The notes beneath the pieces are model-generated. The model saw nothing but the letters and a program-made list of their open reading frames with translations. It made no database searches and had not been told where the DNA came from. 64,000 nucleotides of DNA from Parvicella sp964387945 (lineage in GTDB: Bacteria; Bacteroidota; Bacteroidia; Flavobacteriales_D; Parvicellaceae), in assembly GCA_964387945.1 (NCBI GenBank), contig CAYLYX010000005.1, positions 124,001 to 188,000 of the forward strand, written 5' to 3'. The translations under genes were made by a program, and so were the position numbers. Within the stretch, counting starts at the first letter, position 1. Each line of letters starts with the position of its first letter. Positions 9,124 to 18,148 of this stretch are shown here, piece after piece.

Positions 9124-9996
9124 CTATTTTGGTAAGACGTTCAATTCAAATATCAGCGGTGTGCAGGCAGGAACTTGTCCACTCTCTATCATGTGATTTG
9201 AAAAACCGAGGTAGGATGGAACAACTATTTTAGCAGACTGACCTAACGTCATCTGCAACAAAGCAATTTTCATTCCTTCTAATGTTTGTCCTTCCACACC
9301 TACTTTGAACTCATCTGCCTGGTCTTTATCGAGGTTACTATAAAAGACTTTATTATTGGGGTAATACCCCTTATAGAACACTGCCACGTTCATTCCATAT
9401 TTAAGGGTATCGATACTTTCTTCTGAGCCCACTACCATATAAATACCGTTAATCTCCTGCACCAATTCACCTTGCTGTTTCCAAGCATTAACAATACTAT
9501 CGATAGTCATAAACTCTTGGATGTCGCACGCTTCCTCCTCCTTCTCAAGGCGTGATTCATACTCTTTCGTGGTCTCGATCTTCAACAGCCGAAGCGTAAT
9601 CAAGATTTCATCTTCTGGAGAAATATCAGCAGGCACATCATCGAATAAATAATGACTGTAAAATTTTTGTGCTTCAATATAAAACGTCACACTATCTCCC
9701 TCCATTAATTGAGCGAAACCTTCTTCTATACCACCTTCTACACTTGGTGTTCCCAAATGAATGGTTTGCTTGTGATCATAAGTTCCGTCCTTAGAACTGT
9801 AGATTAATTTACCGTCATTTGTTTTGTAGTCAATGTAGACCGTTAAATAATCTCCAATTTTGGGAACCCTTCCATCTTCTACGATGTCATGGTATTTATA
9901 CTTTAGATTTCCTTTGGTATAATAAAACTCTGGCGTGCTGCTATCACAAGCAACTAAGCCCGTTAGAATCATCAAAAAAAGGATTGACCTAAACAT
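9124..9996 (-). CDS. FKBP-type peptidyl-prolyl isomerase lipoprotein with two FKBP-like domains
   Basis: A 290-residue lipoprotein with lipobox GLVAC at about residues 13-17. Two FKBP-like regions are visible. The first runs from VPKIGDYLTVYIDYKTNDGKLIYSS through GGIEEGFAQLMEGDSVTFYI. The second runs from GMNVAVFYKGYYPNNKVFYSN through GMKIALLQMTLGQSAKIVVPSYLGF. It probably acts in the periplasm as a prolyl isomerase or chaperone. It overlaps the GldI-like gene by 8 nt, and both are FKBP lipoproteins, so a shared role in folding envelope or gliding proteins is inferred. The first domain has diverged around the usual active-site aromatics, so activity there is uncertain. Confidence 0.8.
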   Translation of the reverse strand: MFRSILFLMILTGLVACDSSTPEFYYTKGNLKYKYHDIVEDGRVPKIGDYLTVYIDYKTNDGKLIYSSKDGTYDHKQTIHLGTPSVEGGIEEGFAQLMEGDSVTFYIEAQKFYSHYLFDDVPADISPEDEILITLRLLKIETTKEYESRLEKEEEACDIQEFMTIDSIVNAWKQQGELVQEINGIYMVVGSEESIDTLKYGMNVAVFYKGYYPNNKVFYSNLDKDQADEFKVGVEGQTLEGMKIALLQMTLGQSAKIVVPSYLGFSNHMIESGQVPACTPLIFELNVLPK

Positions 9997-10537
9997 CTTT
10001 TAAGTATAATAATTCGATATCGTATAACACGGGGGATAAGGGAGGAATTTTGTCCATATCTCCCAACAGTCCGTGCGCAAGGTAATGCGGCAAGATAATG
10101 AAGGCCTTGTCTCCTTCTTTCATGTAGGTAATTGCTTCGTGCAAACCAGACTCCACGTTATCCATTTCGATCAAAAACTCCGATGGAGATTCAGGGTTAC
10201 TGCTATAGCACAATGTAGTGTCGGCATCTAGAAGTCTTATTTCAAAGTTAACCACCGCTACTTTTCCAGGTTCGGCTATCGCTCCATTTCCTTCCTCATA
10301 AATATAATAGCGAACCCCTGTTCCAGAAACTTTTGCCGGCCATTGATTTCGCTCAACAAACTGATCAATGATATACGACTCATCTTTTGACCAGTGCTGA
10401 CTCATTTCAATACTTTGTTCGGTTGTAAAAACAGGTTCTTCAGGCTCAGGCACTACCGTTTCTGGTCGCTTTTCTTTGCAGGCAAGAAATGCAATAGCAA
10501 AAATTGAAACCCAACCTATTTTACTGCCAAAACTCAT
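9989..10537 (-). CDS. gldI: GldI-like FKBP-type peptidyl-prolyl isomerase lipoprotein
   Basis: A 182-residue lipoprotein with lipobox AFLAC (cysteine near residue 20) and a C-terminal FKBP domain (KVAVVNFEIRLLDADTTLCYSS, GLHEAITYMKEGDKAFIILPHYLAHGLLGD, PVLYDIELL). GldI of Flavobacterium johnsoniae is a lipoprotein of this type needed for gliding and T9SS function. Placement directly after an NrnA-like DHH gene matches an arrangement common in Bacteroidota. It overlaps the DHH gene by 17 nt and the following FKBP gene by 8 nt. The gldI name rests on domain content and context. Confidence 0.75.
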   Translation of the reverse strand: MSFGSKIGWVSIFAIAFLACKEKRPETVVPEPEEPVFTTEQSIEMSQHWSKDESYIIDQFVERNQWPAKVSGTGVRYYIYEEGNGAIAEPGKVAVVNFEIRLLDADTTLCYSSNPESPSEFLIEMDNVESGLHEAITYMKEGDKAFIILPHYLAHGLLGDMDKIPPLSPVLYDIELLYLKDV

Positions 10538-11522
10538 AGATTACTTTTTCAAATTTCTGGATCGTCTTTTCAAAAGAGTCAAAACTTGCTCCTCCAGCTG
10601 CATTCTTATGACCTCCACCATTAAAGTGTTGAGCACTAAATTCGTTGACGGCTACATCACCTTTACTTCGGAAGCTAAGTTTTACCTTGGAAACATCTTC
10701 TTTAATAAAAGCTGCCATTTTAATTCCTTCTACACTCAGGGCATAATTCACCAATCCTTCTGTACTTCCTTTTTGGTTGTCCATCGCTTCCAACTCTTTT
10801 CTTGATAGGTATATAACTGCTACCGGAAGGTTTGGTAACACCTTGAGTTTTTCACTCAATGAATACCCTAGTAGCTTCAGTCGGTTCAAGGAGTTGACAT
10901 CAAAAAGGCTTTCGTGAATCCTACTGTGATTTAGTCCATTACGAAGAAGGCTTCCCGTAATTTCGTGTGTTCTCGCATCTACCGAAGGAAAACGAAATGA
11001 TCCTGAATCCGTTACCAATCCTGTATATATTCCCTCACCAATAGTCGCATCAATTTGCACCTCATCTCCCAAGCCACAAATAAATTCATAAATTAACTGT
11101 GCAGTGCTACAAACACTGGTTTCAGACATCATCCAATGCGCCATATCCGATGGATGCAAATGATGGTCAATCATGATTTTAAAAGCAGCACTTTGTGTCA
11201 ACGTTTCTCCCATCTCTTGCCCTACACGCTTGGGATCATTGTAATCTAGCGAGAATAAAACATCTGCAGATTTGATCATCTCAGTGCACACTTCAGGCGT
11301 CTCTTCAAAAGTCTTTACTTCTTCTACACCTGTCATCCATTTCAAAAATGGTGGATATTTGTCTGGCAAAATAACGATAGGTTTTTTCCCCTTCTTTACG
11401 AAGTAATGGTAAAGCGCTAAACTTGATCCTACTGCATCTCCGTCTGGCGACTGATGACTAGTAATTACAATGCTCGATGCCTCGCTTATCTTGCTACTGA
11501 TCTCCTCAAAACTATATTTCAT
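10521..11522 (-). CDS. nrnA: NrnA-like DHH/DHHA1 phosphoesterase (oligoribonuclease / pAp phosphatase)
   Basis: A 333-residue DHH-family hydrolase. Motifs: SHQSPDGDAVGSS (motif I) near 22-34, SLDYNDP (motif II), IDHHLHPSD (DHH motif III) and C-terminal DHHA1 GGGHKNAAGG. NrnA enzymes degrade short oligoribonucleotides and dephosphorylate 3'-phosphoadenosine 5'-phosphate in the cytoplasm. This is the first gene of the leftward five-gene operon, with a -7 box 17 nt upstream of its ATG. It diverges from the GyrI-like gene. Confidence 0.9.
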   Translation of the reverse strand: MKYSFEEISSKISEASSIVITSHQSPDGDAVGSSLALYHYFVKKGKKPIVILPDKYPPFLKWMTGVEEVKTFEETPEVCTEMIKSADVLFSLDYNDPKRVGQEMGETLTQSAAFKIMIDHHLHPSDMAHWMMSETSVCSTAQLIYEFICGLGDEVQIDATIGEGIYTGLVTDSGSFRFPSVDARTHEITGSLLRNGLNHSRIHESLFDVNSLNRLKLLGYSLSEKLKVLPNLPVAVIYLSRKELEAMDNQKGSTEGLVNYALSVEGIKMAAFIKEDVSKVKLSFRSKGDVAVNEFSAQHFNGGGHKNAAGGASFDSFEKTIQKFEKVIYEFWQ

Positions 11523-11539
11523 CCATCCATTCTTTGATA

Positions 11540-11547
11540 CAAATTTA
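11540..11547 (-). promoter_or_regulatory. -7 box (TAAATTTG) of the nrnA-gldI operon
   Basis: Exact TAnnTTTG match on the minus strand, 17 nt upstream of the ATG at 11522, in the 65-nt divergent gap. Confidence 0.5.
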
Positions 11548-11572
11548 ACGAAAGTATTAGCTTCATTATGCT

Positions 11573-11580
11573 TACATTTG
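11573..11580 (+). promoter_or_regulatory. -7 box (TACATTTG) of the GyrI-like gene
   Basis: Exact TAnnTTTG match ending 7 nt before the ATG at 11588. This spacing places the start site at or next to the start codon and suggests a leaderless mRNA. Confidence 0.5.
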
Positions 11581-11587
11581 GTTCGTT

Positions 11588-12073
11588 ATGAACATTCAGC
11601 CAACTATTCAACAATTTAAAGGAAAAAAGCTTATCGGCACATCTTTAGAAATGTCGCTAGCAGAGAACAGAATTGCAGAACTGTGGAAAAAATGCATGCC
11701 ACTCAAGCCTCCATCCCATGAGTTGGAAAGTGCAGATATGTACTCTGTTGAGGTTTACCCCAATGACTACTTTTTGAATTTTAGTCCGCAAAAGACGTTC
11801 AACAAATGGGCTGCATTTCCAGCTCTGCCCAACGTTAAATACTCAGAGGAGTTGTCTAAATTAGAGATTCCAGCAGGACTTTATGCCTGCTTTCATTACA
11901 TTGGGAGTTCTGCAAATGCGCAAGCCTTGTATCAATACATATTTAACCAGTGGTTGCCAGCATCGGGTTATCAGCTGGATCAACGCCCGCATTTTGCCCT
12001 AATGGGAGCTAAATATCAAAACAATCACCCAGACTCAGAAGAGGACATCTGGATTCCCATTAAAAATAGATGA
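11588..12073 (+). CDS. GyrI-like / AraC effector-binding-domain protein
   Basis: A 161-residue stand-alone small-molecule-binding domain. The pattern (opening IQQFKGKKLIGTS, central MYSVEVYPNDYF and KWAAFPA, then IPAGLYACFHYIGS and ALYQYIFNQWLPASGYQLDQRPHFALMG, with late EEDIWIPI) matches the GyrI-like effector-binding fold seen in AraC-type regulators and SbmC. There is no DNA-binding domain, so it is probably a ligand-binding or hydrolase-like protein; the ligand is unknown. The stop overlaps the next gene in an ATGA arrangement. Confidence 0.75.
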   Translation: MNIQPTIQQFKGKKLIGTSLEMSLAENRIAELWKKCMPLKPPSHELESADMYSVEVYPNDYFLNFSPQKTFNKWAAFPALPNVKYSEELSKLEIPAGLYACFHYIGSSANAQALYQYIFNQWLPASGYQLDQRPHFALMGAKYQNNHPDSEEDIWIPIKNR

Positions 12074-12438
12074 GACTTAGGGTTGCAAGACATACGCAAA
12101 ACCTAGAAAAGGTATCCAAGTTCTATTTAGACATTCTGTCGCTTGAAGTGCTAGGACAATTTGTTGATCACGATGGTTACGATGGTATCTTTCTTGGTCT
12201 TTCAACTTCTGATTGGGAAATTGAGCTTACTGCGAATGGAAAAACTCCAGATCACCACGCTGATGAGGATGACTTGCTTGTTTTTTATCTATCTGAAGAG
12301 GAGTTAAGTGAAGTTAGGTCAAAGCTTCTCGAACATAATATTCCCGTACTTAAACCCAGAAACCCATATTGGCAGGACAAAGGCATATTGTTCTCAGATC
12401 CTGACGGTTTTGTGGTACTCGTCACACTGAAGCGCTAG
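12070..12438 (+). CDS. VOC (glyoxalase/bleomycin-resistance) family protein
   Basis: A 122-residue protein with one VOC module: opening LRVARHTQNLEKVSKFYLDILSLEVLG, a central IELTANG strand and the characteristic ending KGILFSDPDGFVVLV. VOC proteins bind metals and act as lyases, dioxygenases or resistance proteins; the substrate cannot be read here. It is translationally coupled to the GyrI-like gene through a 4-nt overlap, so both may act on one small molecule. Confidence 0.85.
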   Translation: MRLRVARHTQNLEKVSKFYLDILSLEVLGQFVDHDGYDGIFLGLSTSDWEIELTANGKTPDHHADEDDLLVFYLSEEELSEVRSKLLEHNIPVLKPRNPYWQDKGILFSDPDGFVVLVTLKR

Positions 12439-12444
12439 CAATGC

Positions 12445-12684
12445 TTACAAACGAATAGCAAGTAGACGCTCACCTAATCGTTCTAAGTAACGCATCACTT
12501 CCTTTTGCGAAGATAACCGATTGATGGTATGATAAATCTTGGTTCTTACCTTAACGGATGAACTCTCGATAAACTGTAATATCTGAAAAGGAGAAAGGAT
12601 GGTTACCTCATCTTCTCTCACGAAGATAATAGGACCATCCCATTCAATTTTATAGCGTTCTAATTTTAATCTTACTGCATCCAT
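12445..12684 (-). CDS. Small protein of unknown function (79 aa)
   Basis: An intact ATG-started ORF between longer genes, convergent with the VOC gene and 40 nt after the preceding leftward gene. The protein is basic and helical towards its C-terminus (YHTINRLSSQKEVMRYLERLGERLLAIRL), with no signal peptide or membrane segment. I do not recognise it. It may be co-transcribed with the exported protein upstream. Confidence 0.5.
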   Translation of the reverse strand: MDAVRLKLERYKIEWDGPIIFVREDEVTILSPFQILQFIESSSVKVRTKIYHTINRLSSQKEVMRYLERLGERLLAIRL

Positions 12685-12724
12685 GTGATAGTAGTTTTCT
12701 AAACTATCACAAAGGCCGTGCCAA

Positions 12725-13528
12725 TTAAAGCGACATGTTCTTCGTTAGCCAATCTTCAAGGTTTTCCTTTTGAGGCTTACCATAGAACTCATACATATAA
12801 GCAGTAATTTCTGATTTCAATTGCTCATCATCTTTGGATTTCAATTCTCCCAAGATAACTTCCAACTCTACCTTAAGATTATTAGTATTAGGAACAACTA
12901 ATGTAAACTCACTGATCTTTGTACTTTTCTTATTGGCATTATCTCTGTAGTAAAGAGACATTTCTTTTGAAGCTGGAATCGGTTGAGGTTTACCATCAAT
13001 GGTATAAATCTCTTTGGCTGTTAACTCTAATCGATCTTCTGTAAAGTCCAACTTCTTAGGTATTACCTCTCCGTTCAACTCATATTGTAGGTAGAAGAAG
13101 TTATTGTTATTCATTGGATACACTTCGCTATTGATTTTTAGCTCCATCTCATCCAAAAGCAGATAGTTGTCAGAAAAGTGATTTTTTAAATCCAATGCGT
13201 TTATCAAAGCTCCGCTTCGCGTGGCCACGTTACTCATAGCAGGAAGTAAGTTAGCGGCATCTCCTCCTTTTGGGTCTGGCGTAAGCACAAAACGACCACT
13301 AATTGAACTGATCACAGCAGCTCTTGACTCTTGAGTGACAAATTTTAGTTTTTCGTTACTTGCAAATAAATCACCTGTTATCAAATCCTTCCCATTTTTT
13401 ACATAAGTAATCTTCCCGTCAACTTTGATGACAGTGTAGTTATCAGCAACAGGCGGAGTGTAAGTCGCAACGAATCCAGTAACCAAGATTCCGATTGCGG
13501 TAATTCCAGAAAGTATAAGGGTCTTCAT
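12725..13528 (-). CDS. Exported or membrane-anchored protein of unknown function
   Basis: A 267-residue protein starting MKTLILSGITAIGILVTGFVATYTPP at the ATG at 13528, with a single N-terminal hydrophobic segment that is a signal peptide or anchor. The mature part is mostly beta (YTVIKVDGKITYVKNGKDLITGDLF, LKFVTQESRAAVISSISGRFVLTPDP). The opening stretch resembles FecR/prohead-like domains that start with a 'what is stored' beta hairpin. I do not assign a family. Confidence 0.6.
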   Translation of the reverse strand: MKTLILSGITAIGILVTGFVATYTPPVADNYTVIKVDGKITYVKNGKDLITGDLFASNEKLKFVTQESRAAVISSISGRFVLTPDPKGGDAANLLPAMSNVATRSGALINALDLKNHFSDNYLLLDEMELKINSEVYPMNNNNFFYLQYELNGEVIPKKLDFTEDRLELTAKEIYTIDGKPQPIPASKEMSLYYRDNANKKSTKISEFTLVVPNTNNLKVELEVILGELKSKDDEQLKSEITAYMYEFYGKPQKENLEDWLTKNMSL

Positions 13529-13688
13529 ATTTAAATTGTTTTGGTTATACAAAAGTAATCAATAATTGAGCCAATTAATCTGATATCTGCCAGTTTTAGT
13601 CTGAAAAAAGATACTGTTCGTCAAAAAAACCTCTAAAAACAATGGATTCACAAAAAAGTCGTACCTTCGCAGCCCATTTTTCAAAACA

Positions 13689-14225
13689 ATGAAAAAGACA
13701 CATAAAAGAAAGACCCATCGCAAAGATGAATTTTCAAGTAATGATCTCGCAATGAGATTGTTACGAAAGAAGATTTCTAAAATTAGACGTTCAATTTTCG
13801 TATTGTTCGTGCTAGGATTAGGCGTATTGTCTTCTTCATTTTCATCGTTTGCTCATCCTTCAGCTGTAAAAACAGGACCTATTTTTGTAGATGCAGTACC
13901 CGATTTGACACCTGAAAACGTTTATGCTCAACTTGAAAAGTTTGACGTAAGACACCCGGAGATTGTTTTACGACAGTCCATTCTGGAGACAGGCTGGTTT
14001 GGTTGTGAATACTGCTCTTTGGAACACAACAATATTTTTGGTTTTCGATACAAGAAAAAGTACCTTGAATTCGACAACTGGGTAGAAGCTGTGAAGTACT
14101 ACAAGAAATGGCAGGATAAGCGATATAAAGGAGGAGATTACTACAAATTTCTTAAGGAGATCGGTTATGCGACAAGCAAAACCTACATTTCTAAACTCAA
14201 GTCTATCCAATTGGATTTCTTGTAA
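13689..14225 (+). CDS. Membrane-anchored glucosaminidase domain protein (GH73-like)
   Basis: A 178-residue predicted peptidoglycan hydrolase. After a basic start (KKTHKRKTHRKDE) there is one membrane segment or signal (about 36-57, IFVLFVLGLGVLSSSFSSFA). The glucosaminidase-type domain follows, with the catalytic Glu in SILETGWFG near residue 99, then NNIFGFRYKKKYLEFDNWVEAVKYYKKWQ. The fold is that of the FlgJ/mannosyl-glycoprotein endo-N-acetylglucosaminidase group, cutting GlcNAc linkages in the cell wall. It is monocistronic by spacing. Confidence 0.85.
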   Translation: MKKTHKRKTHRKDEFSSNDLAMRLLRKKISKIRRSIFVLFVLGLGVLSSSFSSFAHPSAVKTGPIFVDAVPDLTPENVYAQLEKFDVRHPEIVLRQSILETGWFGCEYCSLEHNNIFGFRYKKKYLEFDNWVEAVKYYKKWQDKRYKGGDYYKFLKEIGYATSKTYISKLKSIQLDFL

Positions 14226-14313
14226 ATTTTACCCAAAACTCAAAGTGCCTTCGTCTAAATTCTTTGTTAGCGGATAAAATTTATCTATTTTTAAGCCGTT
14301 AAACATTGATTTA

Positions 14314-17100
14314 ATGAGAAGATTACTACTAATTCTAGTTGCCTCAACCTTTTTTGGTTCAGGGTTACTAGCACAAACACCTACGCTTTCCTGCTCTGGA
14401 AATATTTTAGTCAGCAATGACCCCGGACAATGTGGAGCCGTAGTTACTTGGTCTGCGCCTACTTGCGCATCAAATTGTACAGGCACAACTATTTATCAAT
14501 CCGACACCAGTAATTTGACCTCGGGAAATCAGTTTCCTGTAGGGATTACAAACATTCGTTATACCATCACTAACGGAGTAGATAGCTCGTTCTGTATTTA
14601 CAAAGTTGAAGTTGAGGATACAGAAGCCCCTACCGCTGTTGTTTCATCGGCTGATGCTTATACCAACGGCAGTTGTGAATACACCTTAGACTATTTGCCT
14701 TTTGAAGGAGTTGGGACGTTTTCTGACAACTGTGTGATTGATACCGTCATTCAAACTCCTACTGCAGGAACAATAATAAATGGCACTTCTGGATCGACAA
14801 TGATTAACTACCTTGTCTACGATTCTTCTGGCAACTTTATTTCCGTTGATTTCACATTAAACTTATTAGATACGATCGCACCTTCTATTTCAAGTTGCCC
14901 AGGTACAATCACCGAACCCATTACAACAGGTTGTCAAGCTACGCTTCAAGACTATCGAACTTTGGTAAGTGTTGCTGACAACTGTGACGCTAACCCTACC
15001 ATTACTCAAGTACCAGCCAACGGCACGAGTTTCACCACATCACAAAACGTAGTGATCTACGCTGAAGATGCGAGTGGAAACATCGACTCCTGTGAGTTCC
15101 TAGTTGTAAGTAATGATATTACTGCTCCAACCATAACCTGTCCGAATGACACAGTTGTGGGAGTAGATGCAGCCTGCGAGTACGTAGTGGCTGACTTTTC
15201 ATCATTTGCTAGTGCAGTAGACAACTGCGATCCTTCTATTAGTTTTTCTCAGTCTCCTGCAGCTGGAGGCAAATTGACGGGCTATAATACTTCTTACTTC
15301 ATATCAATGACAGGTAGCGATATTGCTGGAAACTCCTCTGTGTGTTCTTTTGAAGTAACCTTAATCGATACACTTGCACCGACTTTCAGCAACTGTAAGG
15401 ATACTACACTCTACCTAGACCACAATTGCGAACTAAGCATGCCGAACTTATTTACTTATGTAGGCGTTAATGAAAATTGCTCTTCGATTAGCACGACTCA
15501 AGTACCCAATGTAGGAAGCACGATTGTTGGAGAGACCGTTACCAACGTTATTTACATGGCTACCGATGTTTCTGGTAATTCCGAAACTTGCTTCATGGAT
15601 ATCATTACAGCAGATACTACCAGCCCAAATGTTGTTACATGTCCTACTGATATTACGGTGAGTACGGGCGCAACTTCGTGTGATTATGAAGTGGTTGACT
15701 TTACATCTGGCGTTTTCGCTACAGATAATTGTACTTCTGTTTTTAATATAACTCAATCTGAGGCAGTCGGTACAATGCTTTCTGCGGGTGCTACCTACCC
15801 TATTGTTTTGACCATTGCAGACGATGCAGGAAATACGGGAACTTGTAGTTTCGACATTACAGTTGAAGACAATACAGCTCCTGTTCTTAACTGTCCGGTC
15901 AATCCAACGGTCGGAGCGGACGCCAATTGCCAATACACCATTCCTTCTTATGATACTGTAGTAAATTCTACAGATAACTGTGGTTCTGTGATCTTTAGCC
16001 AAACCCCTCTTGCAGGAACTGTAATCTCTGGAATTGGAACACAACAAAGTATCAGTTTATATGCTGAAGATGCAGAAGGAAATCAATCCTCTTGTTCATT
16101 CACCATTACGGTTGCGGACACAACAAGTCCAACGGTAACTTGTCCAGGAACACAGACGATTGCGATTACAGGAAATTGTCAGTATGACATTCCTGACTTA
16201 AGCACGCTGGCTACGTTCTCAGATCTTTGTGATGCTTCTCCTACTTATGCACAATCTCCTTCTGCTGGAACGACCGTATCTGGAATTCAAATGGTAAACA
16301 TTACGATTACAGACGCTTCTGGAAATACATCTACTTGTTCGGTTCAAACGCAACCTGACGATGTTGTACCTCCCGTAATCACATGTCCTAATGATATGGC
16401 ATCTTGCGACAGTGTTTTTACTTATAATACTCCTGTTGCTACAGATGATTGTGGGTTGGTTACTATAGCTCAAACAGATGTGACTGGTTTTTCGTCTGGT
16501 GATACCTTTCCTGAAGGAGTAACCACCTTAGAATATACTGCTACGGATGATGTAGGTAATACAGAAACCTGTTCGTTTACGGTGGAGGTCTACCCTACAC
16601 CAACGATTAGTTTTACTGGCGACTACTCCATTGAAGAAGGAGACTCTGTTCAAATCATAGCGGCTGTTACCAATGACTCTGCTTTTACTTGGAGTCCAGT
16701 ATACAATATGACAGGTGATACTACGACTACGCCATGGGTAAGCCCCAATGCTACGGTAACCTATACGCTCTCGGCTATAAGTGACAATGGCTGTACTGCA
16801 GAGGATGAAGTTACGGTGTTTGTCAACCAAATTCTAGATCAGACCATTAACAATTTCCTATCTCCCAATGGAGATGGTAAAAACGACTTCTGGACCATGT
16901 CAAAACCTTCGTTAATTAGTGGATGTAATGTTACCATTTATGATAGGTGGGGTAAAAAGGTTTGGGAGTCTAATGCTTATGCAAACCAATGGGATGGTAA
17001 GAACGCTAGCGGAACAGAACTACCTGACGGTACTTACTACTACAAAATCTCTTGTGATGCACAGGATGACATCAATGGTTCAATATTATTAATGCGCTAA
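14314..17100 (+). CDS. HYR-repeat surface protein with T9SS type B (CHU_C) sorting domain
   Basis: A 928-residue exported protein. The signal peptide MRRLLLILVASTFFGSGLLAQ is followed by about eight HYR-type Ig modules, recognised by recurring phrases such as TAPTITCPNDT, TSPTVTCPGTQ and VPPVITCPND with conserved cysteines. A C-terminal gliding-motility-associated/CHU_C domain follows (FLSPNGDGKNDFW, VTIYDRWGKKVWES, WDGKNASGTELPDGTYYYKI). Type B domains direct T9SS export of SprB-like adhesins. The gene is followed after 10 nt by a PorP/SprF gene, the usual partner of type B cargo. Likely a surface adhesin or matrix protein. Confidence 0.9.
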   Translation: MRRLLLILVASTFFGSGLLAQTPTLSCSGNILVSNDPGQCGAVVTWSAPTCASNCTGTTIYQSDTSNLTSGNQFPVGITNIRYTITNGVDSSFCIYKVEVEDTEAPTAVVSSADAYTNGSCEYTLDYLPFEGVGTFSDNCVIDTVIQTPTAGTIINGTSGSTMINYLVYDSSGNFISVDFTLNLLDTIAPSISSCPGTITEPITTGCQATLQDYRTLVSVADNCDANPTITQVPANGTSFTTSQNVVIYAEDASGNIDSCEFLVVSNDITAPTITCPNDTVVGVDAACEYVVADFSSFASAVDNCDPSISFSQSPAAGGKLTGYNTSYFISMTGSDIAGNSSVCSFEVTLIDTLAPTFSNCKDTTLYLDHNCELSMPNLFTYVGVNENCSSISTTQVPNVGSTIVGETVTNVIYMATDVSGNSETCFMDIITADTTSPNVVTCPTDITVSTGATSCDYEVVDFTSGVFATDNCTSVFNITQSEAVGTMLSAGATYPIVLTIADDAGNTGTCSFDITVEDNTAPVLNCPVNPTVGADANCQYTIPSYDTVVNSTDNCGSVIFSQTPLAGTVISGIGTQQSISLYAEDAEGNQSSCSFTITVADTTSPTVTCPGTQTIAITGNCQYDIPDLSTLATFSDLCDASPTYAQSPSAGTTVSGIQMVNITITDASGNTSTCSVQTQPDDVVPPVITCPNDMASCDSVFTYNTPVATDDCGLVTIAQTDVTGFSSGDTFPEGVTTLEYTATDDVGNTETCSFTVEVYPTPTISFTGDYSIEEGDSVQIIAAVTNDSAFTWSPVYNMTGDTTTTPWVSPNATVTYTLSAISDNGCTAEDEVTVFVNQILDQTINNFLSPNGDGKNDFWTMSKPSLISGCNVTIYDRWGKKVWESNAYANQWDGKNASGTELPDGTYYYKISCDAQDDINGSILLMR

Positions 17101-17110
17101 CGAAACTGCT

Positions 17111-18076
17111 ATGAAGTTTATTAAATATACACTATTAATGGGATTTGCTTTGGTGAGTCAGGCCACCTTAGGTCAGCAGACGCAACTGAGCTCTTTATTT
17201 ACCTACAACCCAATTATGGTAAACCCAGCTGAAGCAGGATACAATAACGTCACAGACGTTAGTTTATCTTTCAGAAAACAATGGACTGGGATATCAGGAA
17301 CACCTACTACATCTTGGTTGTCTGGGCATACGGCTCTCAACTCGAAGATGGGACTCGGAGGTGTGGTGATCTACGATGAAATGGCTTTTATCAAAAACAT
17401 TGATGCTAAACTAAGTTATGCCTATCATTTAAAACTAGCGAAAGACTTCAAGTTGTCTTTTGGAATTGGTGCTGGTGTTCAACAAAGTACTATTTCTACA
17501 TCAGACGTAATTGCGGATGACTATACCGATGAAATATTGTCTAACGGTAATACTTCTGGAATTCTATTTGACGCACAATTTGGAACGTTAATTACCTTTA
17601 AAGAATTTCGCTTAGGTATAAACACTCCTCAATTACTTCAGCCTAGGATGGAAGTACCTACTGCAAGTTTTGAGACCAACTACGATTTGAGATCGCATTT
17701 AAATGTATACATCGGTTATGATTCTAAAATTAATGAATCGGTTAGAACTGTCCCGGTGGTGATGTACAGACGATCAAATGCTTCCAGTCAGTTTGATGTA
17801 TTCGCCAATTTTGAGTTTAATAAAACTCTGATTCTGGGGCTTGGTTTCCGTGAGGGTGTTGGAGTGCTTGCAAATGTAGGAGCTAAGATTAAAAACAAGT
17901 TTCAAATCAACTATGCTTATGACTTTGGTAAGTCTGGTTTTGGAAGTAGTACAGGAGGGTCTCATGAGATAATGGTAAAACTCCTTCTCGAGAAAAAAGA
18001 CAAGGAAGGTTTGATTGAAGATGGTGAAGGAGAAAAGAACGATGACAAGGGAGAATCGATCAAAAACAAATTCTAG
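17111..18076 (+). CDS. PorP/SprF family T9SS-associated outer-membrane protein
   Basis: A 321-residue protein with signal peptide MKFIKYTLLMGFALVSQATLGQQ. The hallmark N-terminus is present: TQLSSLFTYNPIMVNPAEAGYNN, then LSFRKQWTGISGTPTTSWLSGH. It is predicted to be a 14-strand-like outer-membrane barrel. In F. johnsoniae SprF is needed for export or attachment of the type B protein SprB. The immediate upstream HYR/CHU_C gene is therefore the probable client, and co-transcription is likely. The C-terminal tail is highly charged (KKDKEGLIEDGEGEKNDDKG). Confidence 0.92.
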   Translation: MKFIKYTLLMGFALVSQATLGQQTQLSSLFTYNPIMVNPAEAGYNNVTDVSLSFRKQWTGISGTPTTSWLSGHTALNSKMGLGGVVIYDEMAFIKNIDAKLSYAYHLKLAKDFKLSFGIGAGVQQSTISTSDVIADDYTDEILSNGNTSGILFDAQFGTLITFKEFRLGINTPQLLQPRMEVPTASFETNYDLRSHLNVYIGYDSKINESVRTVPVVMYRRSNASSQFDVFANFEFNKTLILGLGFREGVGVLANVGAKIKNKFQINYAYDFGKSGFGSSTGGSHEIMVKLLLEKKDKEGLIEDGEGEKNDDKGESIKNKF

Positions 18077-18100
18077 TTGTTCAGAAAATGTAACGCATAA

Positions 18101-18128
18101 AAAAAGGGAGTATTCAACTCCCTTTTTT
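18101..18128. terminator. Bidirectional intrinsic terminator
   Basis: An 11-bp stem AAAAAGGGAGT/ACTCCCTTTTT with loop ATTCA lies between the convergent PorP/SprF and DUF3276 genes. Confidence 0.9.
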
Positions 18129-18148
18129 GCTACTAAACTGTATCTCAA

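Noticed and set aside
15448..16047. 199-residue leftward ORF inside the HYR protein gene
   Set aside because: It is the antisense of repetitive HYR coding sequence, with a composition (Arg, Ser, Cys, Asn rich) typical of an antisense frame; no promoter or homologous motif.
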